The translations under genes were made by a program, and so were the position numbers. A model generated the notes under the pieces. The model was not told where the DNA came from and did not search any database. It was given only the letters and a program-made list of their open reading frames with translations. DNA of 64,000 nucleotides from Pseudomonadota bacterium (GTDB lineage Bacteria > Pseudomonadota > Gammaproteobacteria > QQUJ01): NCBI GenBank assembly GCA_008501635.1, contig QQUJ01000010.1, positions 1 through 64,000 on the forward strand. The letters are read 5' to 3'. Shown piece after piece: positions 63,253 to 64,000 of the stretch (positions are counted from its first letter, which is position 1; every line of letters starts with the position of its first letter).

Positions 63253-64000
63253 ATGCCGTCGGTCGACTATCGGGAACCTGGTTGGAACACGCTCTCCACC
63301 GAGCGCCTGCAACGCATGGCGCACGCCGCGGAGGAGATCGAGGAGTGTTACCGGGTATTGAAGCGAGGTGGCATCAACATCGTCGGCGAGATCCTCAAGG
63401 GTGCGGGCACCTTCTACGAGATGGAGCACTACCCGGCCGACGACGTCTACGACAACGCGACGCATGCTCAGTACTACTACCATGCGCACCGCCACGAGGC
63501 TGGCGAGCACGGCCACTTCCACACCTTCGTGCGCGCCAAAGGGCTGCCCGAGGGGATGCAACCGGCGTCCGATGCCGGCGACGGGGAGCGCCCGTTGGGT
63601 GACGCGGCGATCGCCCATCTGATCGCCATCGCCATGGATGACTACGGCTATCCCTTGCAGCTGTTCGCGGTCAATCGCTGGGTCACGGGCGAGACCTGGT
63701 ACAGCGCTGCGGATGCCATTGCCCTGTTGGATCGTTTCGTTATCGATCACGCGTTCCCCTCGTGGCCGGTCAATCGCTGGATCGGTGCCATGATCCAGCT
63801 CTTCCACCCGCAGATCGCGGCCTTGCTCGAACAACGTGACCGCGTCGTCGCCGATTGGCGGGAGCGCCACCCGGAGCGCGATGTCTACGAAGACCGCGAT
63901 CTGGAGGTGACCGGCAGTTTGCCGATCGACGTACCCCGGCAAATGCGTCGCATACGCGAATCGCTGGCGGTGCGCCATCCATCGGTGCAGGCGCCAAATC
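63253..64000 (+). CDS. Uncharacterised protein with dense His cluster (partial, runs off window)
   Basis: At least 249 residues, open at the right edge. No signal peptide. The notable feature is YYYHAHRHEAGEHGHFHTF at about 74-92, with six His in 14 residues, followed by NRWVTGETWYSAADAIALLDRF. The start has GGAG about eight bases upstream and lies 5 bp after the SUMF1-like gene, so it belongs to the same operon. I believe it matches a proteobacterial family filed as a DUF (possibly DUF6969), but that is from memory. The His cluster suggests metal binding in the cytoplasm. Confidence 0.7.
   Translation, partial: MPSVDYREPGWNTLSTERLQRMAHAAEEIEECYRVLKRGGINIVGEILKGAGTFYEMEHYPADDVYDNATHAQYYYHAHRHEAGEHGHFHTFVRAKGLPEGMQPASDAGDGERPLGDAAIAHLIAIAMDDYGYPLQLFAVNRWVTGETWYSAADAIALLDRFVIDHAFPSWPVNRWIGAMIQLFHPQIAALLEQRDRVVADWRERHPERDVYEDRDLEVTGSLPIDVPRQMRRIRESLAVRHPSVQAPN

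Overview
The window reads as chromosome of a gammaproteobacterium, probably from the sulfur-oxidising / Chromatiales-like lineages. The basis is gene order and protein type: spoT-rpoZ-gmk-yicC diverging from rph-rdgB-hemW, then pilMNOPQ-aroB-damX-hemE, E. coli-type mdh and a lutABC operon. Base composition is high in GC over most of the window and visibly lower over the pilus genes (about 15.3-23 kb). The lineage is inferred from memory of these families; no search was run.

Layout. 1-0.4 kb: the end of an IS5-like insertion sequence running off the left edge. 0.5-4.6 kb: spoT, rpoZ, gmk and yicC on the minus strand. 4.7-7.2 kb: rph, rdgB and hemW on the plus strand. 7.2-7.6 kb: an AT-rich gap with three consensus DnaA boxes. 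7.6-15.3 kb: a DUF3135 protein, rpmE, a secreted nuclease, an M48 lipoprotein protease, gltA, then mrcA and a small hypothetical on the minus strand. 15.4-25.9 kb: the type IV pilus operon pilMNOPQ, then aroB (without the usual aroK), dgt, a WGR protein, a DamX-like ATPase and hemE. 25.9-26.7 kb: a gene graveyard holding a frameshifted GNAT acetyltransferase and a YqhA-like scrap. 26.7-36 kb: cysK, a GGCT-like protein, mdh, a haloacid dehalogenase, a Nudix hydrolase, a DUF2914 protein, a cereblon-like CULT protein, tesA and a YbbA/YbbP ABC exporter.

35.5-42.2 kb is an Anbu locus: the proteasome-like Anbu peptidase is divergent from a 1105-aa transglutaminase/DUF2126 protein, a circularly permuted ATP-grasp and an alpha-E protein. 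This is a conserved but poorly understood set thought to make and cleave peptide-like products. 42.3-49.9 kb holds mscL, a YjgR ATPase, a D-2-hydroxyacid dehydrogenase, hemH, a DUF523-DUF1722 / DUF1704 pair and an LHPP-like HAD phosphatase, interspersed with short inverted-repeat elements. 50-58.6 kb holds a 2159-residue soluble protein with about twelve PAS repeats, a GAF, GGDEF and EAL, followed by a glycerol-kinase-like FGGY kinase and a glycerophosphodiesterase. 58.7-61.6 kb is lutABC.

The strongest candidate for an undescribed system is the tight four-gene cluster from 61.76 kb to the right edge. It encodes an exported c-type cytochrome whose haem domain is flanked on both sides by Asn-Pro-Cys repeats, a 94-aa exported peptide made almost entirely of the same repeat (10 Cys), a 121-aa exported protein that looks like a formylglycine-generating-enzyme (SUMF1) fold with its middle removed, and a protein with a dense His cluster that runs off the window. 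Together they suggest an extracytoplasmic Cys-rich metal, sulfur or redox system. That role is inference.
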